NCBI GenBank assembly: GCA_945861535.1 | Contig: CAMAUZ010000019.1 | Location: forward strand, 1-64,000 | Length of the DNA: 64,000 nucleotides | Direction: 5' to 3' | Source: Akkermansia muciniphila | GTDB lineage: Bacteria > Verrucomicrobiota > Verrucomicrobiia > Limisphaerales > BJHT01 | Shown here: positions 16,369 to 24,528 of the stretch, in pieces | How the letters are laid out: the number at the start of each line of letters is the position of its first letter | Numbering within the stretch: position 1 is the stretch's first letter | Notes under the pieces: model-generated | The model's database searches: none | The model's input: only the letters and a program-made list of their open reading frames with translations | What the model was told of the DNA's origin: nothing | Position numbers and translations under genes: made by a program

Positions 16369-16959
16369 ATGGGACTCACCATTCATTACACCATCACGGC
16401 CACGCACAGCCTGGCCGAAAAAGCGGTTCTCCAACGGGTTCAGAAAACGGCGCGGCTGGCCCGCCAGATTGGCTGCGCACACGTCGGCAAGGTGCTGCCC
16501 TCCGCCGGCAGCGACCCCGATGCGCCAAAGTTCTTCGACAGTGTTGCGGGGCGCGAACGGCGGAGGTTCGGGGGTCCGCGCACGCAGGGCTGGTTGGTGG
16601 AGATCTGGCCCGGCCAAGGCTGCGAGACGCTCACGCTCGGTTTGTGCCGGCGATACCGCCTGATCACGCGCGATCCCAAGGGCCGGGAGAAACACTGGTG
16701 GCCGGTTTACCAACCGGACGGCTGGCGGCTGACGGCTTGGTGCAAAACCTATTACGCCGCCGAGTTCGGCATTGAACACTTTGTGCAATGCCATGAGCGC
16801 GTGGTTCGGCTGTTGGAACTGTGGCGCGGAGCGGGCGTCCGGCTGACCGTGCTTGACGCGAGCGGCTTCTGGAAATCCCGCTCCCGCGAGCAACTGGTCG
16901 CGCAGATTGGTGACCACGAGCAGTTTCTCAAGGCGGGACTCCAACGGGTCTGTAGTTGA
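16369..16959 (+). CDS. Hypothetical protein at the end of the R-M island
   Basis: This 196-residue protein begins M-G-L-T-I-H-Y-T-I-T and was not assigned to a family. It appears cytoplasmic, with a central W/G-rich part ('TQGWLVEIWPGQGCETLTLGLCRRY') and C-terminal helices ('HFVQCHERVVRLLELWRGAGV', 'EQLVAQIGDHEQFLKAGL'). The coding potential is credible because codon use and length fit its neighbours and the start follows a short gap. It may belong to the accessory island or be an unrelated neighbour. No function is proposed. Confidence 0.6.
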   Translation: MGLTIHYTITATHSLAEKAVLQRVQKTARLARQIGCAHVGKVLPSAGSDPDAPKFFDSVAGRERRRFGGPRTQGWLVEIWPGQGCETLTLGLCRRYRLITRDPKGREKHWWPVYQPDGWRLTAWCKTYYAAEFGIEHFVQCHERVVRLLELWRGAGVRLTVLDASGFWKSRSREQLVAQIGDHEQFLKAGLQRVCS

Positions 16960-17136
16960 GGTCTCCCCGGCGGCACAGCCAGGTCACACGTTGGCAAAGC
17001 CTCCCGCCAAGACCTTGCTTGCCAACCAACCATGCAGGCGCGGATTCAACTCCAATGATCCCGCCGCAAAAGCCATTGGCGCCGAACCGCACCCGGCACA
17101 GTTCGGCTTACCCGTAACCATTCAGTGAGGGCGACA

Positions 17137-17298
17137 GGAGCGCGGCCTTCAGGCCGCAGCAGCGTGCGTCCTGTCGATGGCGAGCGAATTTCCGAACCGT
17201 GTTATTGAACTCACCCAATGGTGAGCGGGAGGACGCGTTTGGACTGTATGACGCGGTCGCTGCGGGCGGACGTTTCTGCGGCCTGAAGGCCGCGCTCC
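17137..17298. repeat. 162-bp inverted-repeat element, copy 1
   Basis: The element is bounded by facing stem-loops GCGGCC-TTCA-GGCCGC and GCGGCC-TGAA-GGCCGC with GGAGC/GCTCC outside. Here the inverted repeat extends further outward, since CGTAACCATTCAGTGAG (17113-17129) is mirrored at about 17306-17322. A copy of the same counted length lies at 58846-59007 with a recognisably related interior. The remainder of 16960-17566 shows no gene. Confidence 0.8.
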
Positions 17299-17566
17299 TG
17301 TCGCTCTCACTGAATGGTTACGGCTTACCTCACCTGCCCGGCGACATCACCCGCTTCCCCAGTCGTTTCCCCGTTCGTGTCGTGCGTGTGTTTCGAGGTT
17401 CATCTCAACTGCCGTTTTCAGGTTTATCGGTGTCAGCCGTGGATGAACCGCCGTCTTTGGAATCACCATTCCGTTGCCTCAACGTTTCCCGACCGCCGCA
17501 GCCAGCCAGCCGCCGGACTCGATGGGCGACCGCGAGCCGATGACCGCCGAGCAGGACCGAGAAGCG

Positions 17567-18811
17567 CTACGCGGGTGGCCGATCGCCGGGTCCATCGTGG
17601 CGCGGTGGGCCAACTCGGGCTTCCGCGAGGGCGTGCAAGAGCACTGCCACATCCGCCGCCGTGTGGGCCGCTGTGAGGCTCAAGCGCAGGCGCGCCGCAC
17701 CGCGGGCGACGGTCGGATACCGGATGGCGGGCAGAAAAACTCCGCGTTCGCGCAGCGCCGCAGCGGCCGCGAGCGCCGCTTCCTCCGGTCCCAAAACCAG
17801 CGGCAGGATCGGCCCGCACGCGGCCGCGCAATTCCAGCCGAGCTGCGCCAGACCCGCCCGCGCCTGCGCCACGCGCTCGAACAACTGCGTCCGCCGCGCC
17901 TGCCCCTCGGCGCTCTGCAACAGCTCGACGCCCGCGCGCGCCGCCGCCGCGGCCGCCGGGGCCGGCGCGGTCGAGAAAATGAACGAGCGCGCCGAGTTCA
18001 CGAGATAATCGACCAGCACCTGCGGCCCGGCGACGAAACCGCCCGCCGCGCCGATCGCCTTGCCCAGCGTGCCCATCTGCACCTCGATCCGATCCGCGAC
18101 ACCCGCCGCCTCCGCCAGCCCGCGCCGGTCCGGCCCGAGCACGCCCGTCGCGTGCGCCTCATCGACCATCAGCCACGCGCCGAAGCGATCTTTCAGGTCG
18201 ACCAGTTCCCGCAGCGGTGCGGCGTCGCCATCCATGGAGAACACAGACTCGGTGACGATCAGCGTGCGGCCCCGCGGGGCGCCGTGGGTCACCGCTCCCG
18301 TTCGCCGCTGATCCAGCCGCAACAGCAGCTTCTCCAGCTCCGCGAGATCGTTGTGCGGAAACACCTGCAATTTCGCGCCGCACAATTTCGCCGCGTCCAC
18401 CACGCACGCGTGGACGAGCCGGTCGATGATGATCACATCCCCGCGCCCCACGAGCGCGCCGATCGTTCCCAGCGCCGCCGCGTAACCGGAGGAGAATGAC
18501 AGCGCGGCCTCCGTCCCCTTGAACCGCGCCAGTGCCGCCTCCAGTTCGTGATGCGGCGCGAGCGAGCCGCAGATCAGCCGCGATGCCCCCGAGCCGGCAC
18601 CGTACCGTCCGACCGCGTCCACCGCCGCCGCGCGCAATGCCGGATGCCCCGCCAGACCGAGATAATCGTTCGACGCAAAGTTCAGCAGCTCGCGGCCCGC
18701 GACCGTGATGCGCGCCCCGACCGCCGAGTCCACGCGCCGCAACTCGCGCAGCAAGCCGCGCGCGCGGATCGCCGCCAGCCGCCGGGTCAGGTCATCGACA
18801 AAGTCGTTCAT
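17567..18811 (-). CDS. bioF: Alpha-oxoamine synthase (8-amino-7-oxononanoate synthase-like)
   Basis: This 414-residue PLP enzyme would condense an amino acid with an acyl thioester, releasing CO2. In biotin synthesis this is pimeloyl thioester plus alanine. Family motifs are clear: 'NDYLGL' (48-53), 'GAGSGASRLICG', 'TESVFSMDGD', 'VDEAHATG' with the PLP-contacting Asp218 and His221, and the Schiff-base lysine Lys251 in 'GTLGKAIG'. The start at 18811 (MNDFVDD) fits family length; a longer frame to 18871 adds an unlikely leader. It follows an amidohydrolase and HPF on the same strand. No other certain biotin genes are adjacent, so a different alpha-oxoamine product cannot be excluded. Confidence 0.85.
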   Translation of the reverse strand: MNDFVDDLTRRLAAIRARGLLRELRRVDSAVGARITVAGRELLNFASNDYLGLAGHPALRAAAVDAVGRYGAGSGASRLICGSLAPHHELEAALARFKGTEAALSFSSGYAAALGTIGALVGRGDVIIIDRLVHACVVDAAKLCGAKLQVFPHNDLAELEKLLLRLDQRRTGAVTHGAPRGRTLIVTESVFSMDGDAAPLRELVDLKDRFGAWLMVDEAHATGVLGPDRRGLAEAAGVADRIEVQMGTLGKAIGAAGGFVAGPQVLVDYLVNSARSFIFSTAPAPAAAAAARAGVELLQSAEGQARRTQLFERVAQARAGLAQLGWNCAAACGPILPLVLGPEEAALAAAAALRERGVFLPAIRYPTVARGAARLRLSLTAAHTAADVAVLLHALAEARVGPPRHDGPGDRPPA

Positions 18812-18975
18812 GGGATCGCAGGTTTTCGCATCGGCGCAGCAGAGGCGGGTTGGCCGGGGAATTCGGGGCAAGGGAATGAGGACTGGAGAGGTTTTTCATT
18901 CGCATTCAGTTGGCCCAGTTTTCCTTTGTTCCATTCAGCCAAATTCCCTCGCCCCAAATCCTCCTGCCGAAAAAT

Positions 18976-20364
18976 TCACCCGGTCCCCTGCGCACCCGGT
19001 TCCCGCGCCCAGCGTCCGTCGATCAGCACGCCGCCCACCGCGCCGGTGTGTCCGAGACACGCCTCGTAAGCCGCGCCCACCGGGCCGTCGTAGGGCAGCG
19101 CGGTCAGGTCCGCCAGCGCGCCGGGGATGAGTTCGCCCAGCTCGCCGCCGCGGTGCAAGGCCCGCGCCGCGTTCACCGTGACCATGCGCACGATGTCCTC
19201 CGGCGCCAGCGCGCGGTAGGCGTTGGCAAACGCGCGCATCTCGACAAACAAATTCAGCTCGACCTCGTCCGTGCCGTCCCCGCGCGGCGTCCACCGCCGT
19301 TGCGCCCGCGGCCCGGCGTCGCCGGACGACGTGTTTTGCGGCAGCAGATGATGGACGATGAAATTCATCGAGCGCGCCGGGTTCTCGGGCGCGGTCAACG
19401 TCGCGAGACTGTCCGTGCCCAGACACAGGTTCACGCCGGCCATCGCCAGCTCTTCGAGCGGAAATCGCCGGTGCCCGAAAAACGCGTGGCTGCGCGGGCA
19501 ATGCACCACGCTGGCCCCGCTGCGCCCCAGCCGCGCGGCATCCCCGTGGGTCAGATAATTCGCGTGAACCGCCAGCAGCCGGTCGCACAGCAATCCCGTC
19601 CGCTCCAACTGCTGGACCGGCGACACGCCGCCGCAGTCGGCCATGTCGCGGTCATTGCGCCGCAGCCAGTCGTGCATTCCGCCGCGGCCGAGCATCGCCA
19701 TCTCGAATTCCTCCGCCGACTCCGCGACGTGGGTCATCAGCGGCAGCCCCCGCTCGCGCGCCGCCGCGCCCGCCAGCCGCAGCAGTTCCGGCGTCGTCGA
19801 ATAGGGCGCGTGCGGCGACAGCCCCAGCGTGTTGCGCCAGCCCGCGAAGGATTCCACCGTGTCCAGCGCCTCGCGCAAGATCAGCGCCGGCTCGCGCCGG
19901 CTTTTCACCCCGGTCATTTCCAAAAATGAAATCACTCGCAACGGCGTGACCTGCCAGACCTCGGGGAGCAACGCCGGCACCGCCTCGACATCGGCCACCG
20001 TCGTCACGCCATTGCGCAGCAGCATCCGCGCGCCGCCCAGCCACGACGCCGCGAAATCGGAAAAATCCCACTCCGCCTTGAAGCTCGTGATCCAGTTGAT
20101 CCAGTCCACGAACGACCGCTGCTGCGGGATCGCGCCGCCCATGCCCGTGTAGTCGAGATGGCAGTGGGCGTTGATCAAACCCGGCAGCAGGATCACCTCC
20201 CCCAGGTCCGTCACCGGCCCGTCGGCCTGCGCCTGCAAGTCGCGCCACGGGCCGACCGCCGCGATGCGATTGCCGGAAATAAAAACCGCGCCATCGTGAA
20301 TCGGCGGCCGGGAGACCGGCAGGACGATACGGGCGCGGAGCGCGAAACGGCTCGCGGGCGGCAT
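18976..20364 (-). CDS. Amidohydrolase superfamily deaminase-like enzyme
   Basis: This 462-residue metal-dependent hydrolase belongs to the TrzN/SsnA/guanine-deaminase branch. Metal ligands are seen in 'INAHCHLD' (His67 and His69), 'MTHVAES', 'CPRSH' and 'LCLGTDSLAT'. Members deaminate or dechlorinate heterocycles, purine nucleosides or aminofutalosine; the substrate cannot be decided by eye. Its ATG overlaps the stop of the HPF gene (TGATG at 20362-20366), so the two are coupled. BioF lies 164 bp downstream. It appears cytoplasmic, without a signal peptide. Confidence 0.85.
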   Translation of the reverse strand: MPPASRFALRARIVLPVSRPPIHDGAVFISGNRIAAVGPWRDLQAQADGPVTDLGEVILLPGLINAHCHLDYTGMGGAIPQQRSFVDWINWITSFKAEWDFSDFAASWLGGARMLLRNGVTTVADVEAVPALLPEVWQVTPLRVISFLEMTGVKSRREPALILREALDTVESFAGWRNTLGLSPHAPYSTTPELLRLAGAAARERGLPLMTHVAESAEEFEMAMLGRGGMHDWLRRNDRDMADCGGVSPVQQLERTGLLCDRLLAVHANYLTHGDAARLGRSGASVVHCPRSHAFFGHRRFPLEELAMAGVNLCLGTDSLATLTAPENPARSMNFIVHHLLPQNTSSGDAGPRAQRRWTPRGDGTDEVELNLFVEMRAFANAYRALAPEDIVRMVTVNAARALHRGGELGELIPGALADLTALPYDGPVGAAYEACLGHTGAVGGVLIDGRWAREPGAQGTG

Positions 20365-20717
20365 CAGAGGTCCGCTTCCTGCCGCTTGATTTTCACATGG
20401 GCCGCCTCGGTGTGCTTGCGGGCTTTGTATTTGTTGTGCCGCTTGCGGATCTGCTGCTCGATCTTCTTCGTCACCAGGTCAATCGCGGCATACAGGTCGC
20501 TCTCATGATCTTCCGCGAAGAGGTCCGGCCCCGGCACCGACACCCGCAGCGAGCAACTGAACTGCCGGTCTGGCGTCGTGGTGGGATCATGCTTGAGCGT
20601 GGCGCGGACATTGATCGCGCTACGGTCCAGATGCTCCAAGTTGTCGATGCGCGCAAGGATGTGGTCCTCGATGGCCTGGGTCAAAGTCAGGTTGTGAGTG
20701 GATAGGATCAATTTCAT
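20364..20717 (-). CDS. hpf: Short ribosome hibernation promoting factor
   Basis: The 117-residue protein starts M-K-L-I-L-S-T-H-N-L-T-L-T and contains the S30AE/RaiA fold pattern ('INVRATLKHD', 'FSCSLRVSVPGPDLFAEDHESDLYAAIDLVTKKIEQQIRKRHNK' in pieces). It would bind the 30S subunit in resting cells. The length corresponds to short HPF rather than long HPF, because the dimerising C-terminal domain is missing. The same frame extends upstream through a MITE-like element, but the ATG at 20717 is clearly the family start. It is the first gene of a minus-strand operon and its stop is coupled to the amidohydrolase start. Confidence 0.9.
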   Translation of the reverse strand: MKLILSTHNLTLTQAIEDHILARIDNLEHLDRSAINVRATLKHDPTTTPDRQFSCSLRVSVPGPDLFAEDHESDLYAAIDLVTKKIEQQIRKRHNKYKARKHTEAAHVKIKRQEADL

Positions 20718-20961
20718 TGGTGCCAATTTGCGCCCGCGCAAAAATAAAATCCAGCCAAACTCCGCGGCGCGTGGTTCCCATGCGCATCGCAGTTGCTGGC
20801 CACGAGCCGGGTGCCCGTCCCCGGGCCGCACTCCGGGACCGAAGCGTGCCGATCGCTCCTGCCCAGCGCTTGCACACGGCGGCGACTTGGCCAGAGCAGA
20901 ACCGCTCGCGGGCATTGACCAGCAACTTCGGGATGCGCCCCGGGCACGCCGGGGGCTGACA

Positions 20962-21226
20962 GGACGCATCTCAGTTTCCTGCAACCTTCGGCAGGCACGG
21001 GTGCCGTGCTCGCGGAAACCTGCGACGGCACGCGCGCGGGTGTGGTGGGGCAGGCATCCTTGCCTGCCAGTTCGGGCGGCATCCCTGCCGCCCGTTTCCA
21101 TGGCCGAGCACCCCCGCGGAACTGGGAACACGGGGCAGGGATGCCCCGCCAACTGGCAGGCAAGGATGCCTGCCCCACCCGGCTGGCGCGGCCGCCAAGC
21201 CGCGGGCAAGAAACTGAGCTGCGCCC
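20962..21226. mobile_element. MITE-like element, copy 2 (265 bp, 9-bp target duplication)
   Basis: The terminal repeats match copy 1 (left GGACGCATCTCAGTTTCCTG; right end the complement, ending GAGCTGCGCCC). The length equals copy 1 exactly by my count. The nine flanking bases are GGGCTGACA on the left (20953-20961) and GCGCTGACA on the right (21227-21235), an 8/9 match that supports a target duplication. It lies in the shared upstream region of the divergent hpf and radical SAM genes, where it may affect transcription. No coding sequence is inside. Confidence 0.85.
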
Positions 21227-21277
21227 GCGCTGACAATTGGTTTGCCGCTCCTCCGGACACCGCGTCTAATCCTCGCC

Positions 21278-22297
21278 ATGGTTTCACACTCCCAACCCGA
21301 CCGCCGTTGGCTCACCGCACACGGCGCGGAACAGGAGGCGTTGCACGGGCGCGCCGCGGAGCTGACCCGGTCCCACTTTGGCCGGCGGGTGTTTGTGCGC
21401 GGGGTGGTCGAGGTGTCCAATCACTGCCGGGAAAATTGCCACTACTGCGGCATGCGCCGCGACAACCGTGCGCTCGCCCGCTTCCGCGCCCGGCACGATC
21501 AACTCGCCGAGCTGCTCATCCACCACCGCCCTGCGAGCCTGACGGATGTGAACATTCAGACCGGCGAGGATCCCGTGGCGGTGCGCGAAGTGGTGGTGCC
21601 GCTCGTGCGCACGCTGCGCCGCGAAACGCCCCTCGGCGTGAGCGTCTGCCTCGGCACGCTGACCGAGGCGCTCTACGACGAACTCCAAGCCGCCGGGGCT
21701 TCGCTCTACATCATCAAGTTCGAACTCAGTGACGCGGCGCGCTACGAGCAGCTCGAAGCCCCCGGCACGCTGGCCGAGCGCCTGCGCCACATCCGGCTGC
21801 TGGCCGCGCGCGGCTGGCGGGTCAGCTCGGGTTTCATCGCGGGCCTGCCGGACCAGGGCGCGGACGACCTGCTCGCCAACCTGCGGCTGGCGCGGGAGCT
21901 GCCGCTGGATGGGTGCAGCGTCAGCCCGTTCATCCCGGGTGAAGCGACGCCGCTCGGCCACGCCCCGGTCGGCGCGGTGGACGCCGCGTTGAACTGCATG
22001 GCCGCGCTCCGTCTGCTGCGGTCCGAATGGGTCATCCCCGCCGTGAGCGCGCTGAATCTCACGGGCGCGGACGACGGCTATCAGCGCGGGCTGCGCGCGG
22101 GCGCCAACCTCTGCACGATCAATCTCACGCCGTCCGAAATCCGCGGCGACTACCTGCTCTACAAACGCGAGCGCTTCATCATGAACGAGGAGCGCGTGCT
22201 GCACGCGATCAGCGCCGCCGGCCGCGAAGTTTCCCGCACGAGCCTGGCGGAACACTGGCCGGCGAAACCGCTCGCGATCCCCGTGCTGGCCGGGTGA
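21278..22297 (+). CDS. Radical SAM enzyme of the HydE/PylB/BioB group
   Basis: This 339-residue protein has the radical SAM cluster motif C-R-E-N-C-H-Y-C (Cys50, Cys54, Cys57) preceded by 'VEVSNH' and followed by 'GMRRDN' and 'QTGEDP', the pattern of HydE and PylB rather than classical biotin synthase. It would use a 4Fe-4S cluster and S-adenosylmethionine to make a 5'-deoxyadenosyl radical. The substrate is unknown; there is no sign of [FeFe]-hydrogenase or pyrrolysine genes nearby. The ketosynthase gene begins 27 bp downstream on the same strand, so it probably belongs to that pathway. I chose the ATG at 21278; an upstream alternative at 21242 adds twelve residues. Confidence 0.85.
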   Translation: MVSHSQPDRRWLTAHGAEQEALHGRAAELTRSHFGRRVFVRGVVEVSNHCRENCHYCGMRRDNRALARFRARHDQLAELLIHHRPASLTDVNIQTGEDPVAVREVVVPLVRTLRRETPLGVSVCLGTLTEALYDELQAAGASLYIIKFELSDAARYEQLEAPGTLAERLRHIRLLAARGWRVSSGFIAGLPDQGADDLLANLRLARELPLDGCSVSPFIPGEATPLGHAPVGAVDAALNCMAALRLLRSEWVIPAVSALNLTGADDGYQRGLRAGANLCTINLTPSEIRGDYLLYKRERFIMNEERVLHAISAAGREVSRTSLAEHWPAKPLAIPVLAG

Positions 22298-22324
22298 CGG
22301 ACCCTTCGCGCTCTGCTTGTTCCC

Positions 22325-23566
22325 ATGCTTTTCCCCCCTGCCCCAGCCGCCCGCGTTGCGCCACGGGTTGTGGTCACGGGCTGTGGTCTGGTGTCGCCGC
22401 TGGGCGTGGGGCTGGCGGCGAATGCGGAGGGTTTCCGCACGGGCCGGACGGCGTTCCGCGCGGTCACGGCGTTCGATGTCGCGCGGCAGCGCGTGCGCAC
22501 GGCGGCGCAGGTGGACCTCCCGGACGCGCTGCCCGCGACGGCCCTCGCGCCCAAGGCGGCGCGGCGGCTCGACCGCGCCGGCGCGATGCTGCTCTGGGCC
22601 GCGCACGAGGCGACGCAGCAGGCGCGGTGGGACGGGGCGCCGCGCGCCGCCTTCGTGGTCGGCACCACCGGGGGCGGCATGAGCCTCGGTGAAGCTTACT
22701 ACCGCACCGCGTTGGAAACTCCGCTCACCTGCCGCCAGCAGCCGACCCGTACGCTCGGCTATCAGGCGTACCGCCAGACCGCCCTGGTGGCGCAGGCGTG
22801 CGATCTGCGCGGGCCGGTGACGGTGATCGCCAACGCGTGCGCGTCCGGCGCGAACGCCGTGGGCCACGCGTGGGAACTCCTCCGCACGGGCCGCGCCGAG
22901 CGCGTGCTCGCCGCCGGCTACGATGCCTTGAGCCAGTTGATTTTTGCGGGCTTCGATTCCTTGCAGGCGCTGTCGCCGACGCAGTGCCGGCCCTTTGATG
23001 CGGGGCGCGACGGCCTCGCGCTGGGCGAGGGCGCGGCGGCGCTGGCGCTCGAGACGCTTGCGGGCGCGGAGGCGCGCGGCGCGGAAATTTTTGCGGAAAT
23101 TGTCGGCTACGGTGCGGCGACGGATTTGCATCATCTCACCCAGCCGCAGCCGCAGGGCGCGGCGGCCGTCGCCACCATGACGGAAGCGTGTCGCGTTGCG
23201 GGGATCGAGCCGCGCGACATCGACTACGTGAACGCGCACGGCACCGGCACGGTGCTCAACGACGGCGCGGAAGCCGCCGCCATCACGCGCTGGGCGGGCG
23301 CGGCGAGCGCGCAGTTGGTGGTGAGTTCCACCAAGGCGGGCATTGGCCATCTGCTCGGGGCGGCGGGCGCGGTCGAGGCGGTGGTGTGCGTGCTCGCGCT
23401 GCGCGGCCAATGGCTGCCGCCGATGCTGGCGACGCAGACGCCGGACCCCGCCTGCGGCTTCCGGCTGGTCACGCGGCCCGCGGCGGCGCGGCTGGAAAAC
23501 GTGCTCACGAATTCGTTCGGCTTCGGCGGCGCGAACGCGAGCGTTATCCTGCGGAGGTGGGTGTGA
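22325..23566 (+). CDS. Beta-ketoacyl-ACP synthase (FabF-like, KS-alpha)
   Basis: This 413-residue condensing enzyme keeps the full catalytic triad: Cys at about 172 in 'NACASG', His in 'VNAHGTGT', and the Lys/His pair in 'SSTKAGIGHLLGAAG'. It would elongate an acyl-ACP by decarboxylative condensation with malonyl-ACP. Its stop overlaps the GTG of the next gene by four bases, and that partner lacks catalytic residues. KS-alpha/KS-beta pairs occur in type II polyketide, aryl polyene and related pathways rather than in housekeeping fatty acid synthesis. No acyl carrier protein gene is seen in the window, so the carrier must come from elsewhere. Confidence 0.9.
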   Translation: MLFPPAPAARVAPRVVVTGCGLVSPLGVGLAANAEGFRTGRTAFRAVTAFDVARQRVRTAAQVDLPDALPATALAPKAARRLDRAGAMLLWAAHEATQQARWDGAPRAAFVVGTTGGGMSLGEAYYRTALETPLTCRQQPTRTLGYQAYRQTALVAQACDLRGPVTVIANACASGANAVGHAWELLRTGRAERVLAAGYDALSQLIFAGFDSLQALSPTQCRPFDAGRDGLALGEGAAALALETLAGAEARGAEIFAEIVGYGAATDLHHLTQPQPQGAAAVATMTEACRVAGIEPRDIDYVNAHGTGTVLNDGAEAAAITRWAGAASAQLVVSSTKAGIGHLLGAAGAVEAVVCVLALRGQWLPPMLATQTPDPACGFRLVTRPAAARLENVLTNSFGFGGANASVILRRWV

Positions 23567-24528
23567 GCGCGATTTTTCTTTCGGGTTTCGGCGCGGTATC
23601 GCCGGCGGGCTGGGGAATGAACGCGTTGCTCGGTGCGGACGGCGCTGCGGCTTGGCCGGCACCGCAACCGCTCGAACGCCCCGGCTGGACGCGCCCGCTC
23701 GTGGTGCGGCGGGTGCCCGCGCCGGCGACGCGGCCCGCGTGGGCGGCTCATGCGCGGATGCGGCGCGCGGCGGCCATCAGCCAGTTCGCTCTGGGCGCGG
23801 CGCTGGAGGCAGTGGGCGGTTCGACCGGCGGCCCGCTGGGCGTGGTTTTCTGCACGACATGCGGCGGCGTGAACTACTCGCGGCGCTTCTACGACGAGGT
23901 GCTGCGCGATCCGGCGGTGGCCAGCCCGCTGTTGTTTCCCGAAACGGTTTTCAACGCGCCGGCCAGTCATCTCGCCGCCGTGCTCGCCACGGGCGCACCC
24001 AATTACACGCTGCTCGGGGACGCGGGCGTGTTCCTGCACGGACTGGCGCTGGCGGCGGGCTGGCTGGCGGACGACCGGGTCGAGCGCTGCCTCGTGGTCG
24101 CGGCGGAGGAAGCGGACTGGATCACCGCCGATGCGCTGCGCCATTTTCAGAAATCCGTCACGCTCGCAGAAGGCGCGGGCGCGGTGCTGCTCACGCGCGA
24201 ACGCACGGCGCAGACCTGGGCCGCGCTGGAATGCGTGACCGACCCGGAGCCGTTTGGTTATGGGGCGTCGCAACCCGCGCGCGCCGCGGCGCTGCGGCGC
24301 GTGGCGGCGGCACTGCCCGCCGGGGCGGTGGCCGCGGCGGGTGCCTCGCCGGGTGCCGGACCCGCGCTGCCGGGCGAGGCTTTTGCCGCGGGCGCGGCGT
24401 GGCAGGTGCTCGCCGGGATTCACGCGGCGCGGACGCAGCGGCTGCCGCGCGCGACGGTGCTGGTGCCGGGGGCTTATCAGGAAGCCATCGGCGCGAGCTT
24501 CACGGTGTTTGGCAACGCGAACTTATGA
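23563..24528 (+). CDS. Ketosynthase-like chain-length factor (KS-beta) without catalytic residues
   Basis: This 321-residue thiolase-fold protein is shorter than the neighbouring ketosynthase. At the position of the active cysteine it reads 'TLLGDAGVFLHGL' (Gly152-Asp153), so the nucleophile is missing, and the usual 'STKAGIGH' lysine/histidine motif is replaced by 'ASPGAGPALPG'. These losses are typical of chain-length factors that dimerise with an active KS. The GTG start at 23563 overlaps the KS stop, and its own stop overlaps the ketoreductase ATG, so the three genes are tightly coupled. Family role is inferred; product length cannot be read. Confidence 0.8.
   Translation: MSAIFLSGFGAVSPAGWGMNALLGADGAAAWPAPQPLERPGWTRPLVVRRVPAPATRPAWAAHARMRRAAAISQFALGAALEAVGGSTGGPLGVVFCTTCGGVNYSRRFYDEVLRDPAVASPLLFPETVFNAPASHLAAVLATGAPNYTLLGDAGVFLHGLALAAGWLADDRVERCLVVAAEEADWITADALRHFQKSVTLAEGAGAVLLTRERTAQTWAALECVTDPEPFGYGASQPARAAALRRVAAALPAGAVAAAGASPGAGPALPGEAFAAGAAWQVLAGIHAARTQRLPRATVLVPGAYQEAIGASFTVFGNANL

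Noticed and set aside
20364-21287. Long HPF with an N-terminal extension of about 190 residues
   Set aside because: The extension is encoded by the MITE-like element and low-complexity DNA; the family start is the ATG at 20717.
21278-22297. Classical biotin synthase
   Set aside because: The cluster motif context and 'QTGEDP' fit HydE/PylB better, and the usual BioB motifs after the cluster are not seen.
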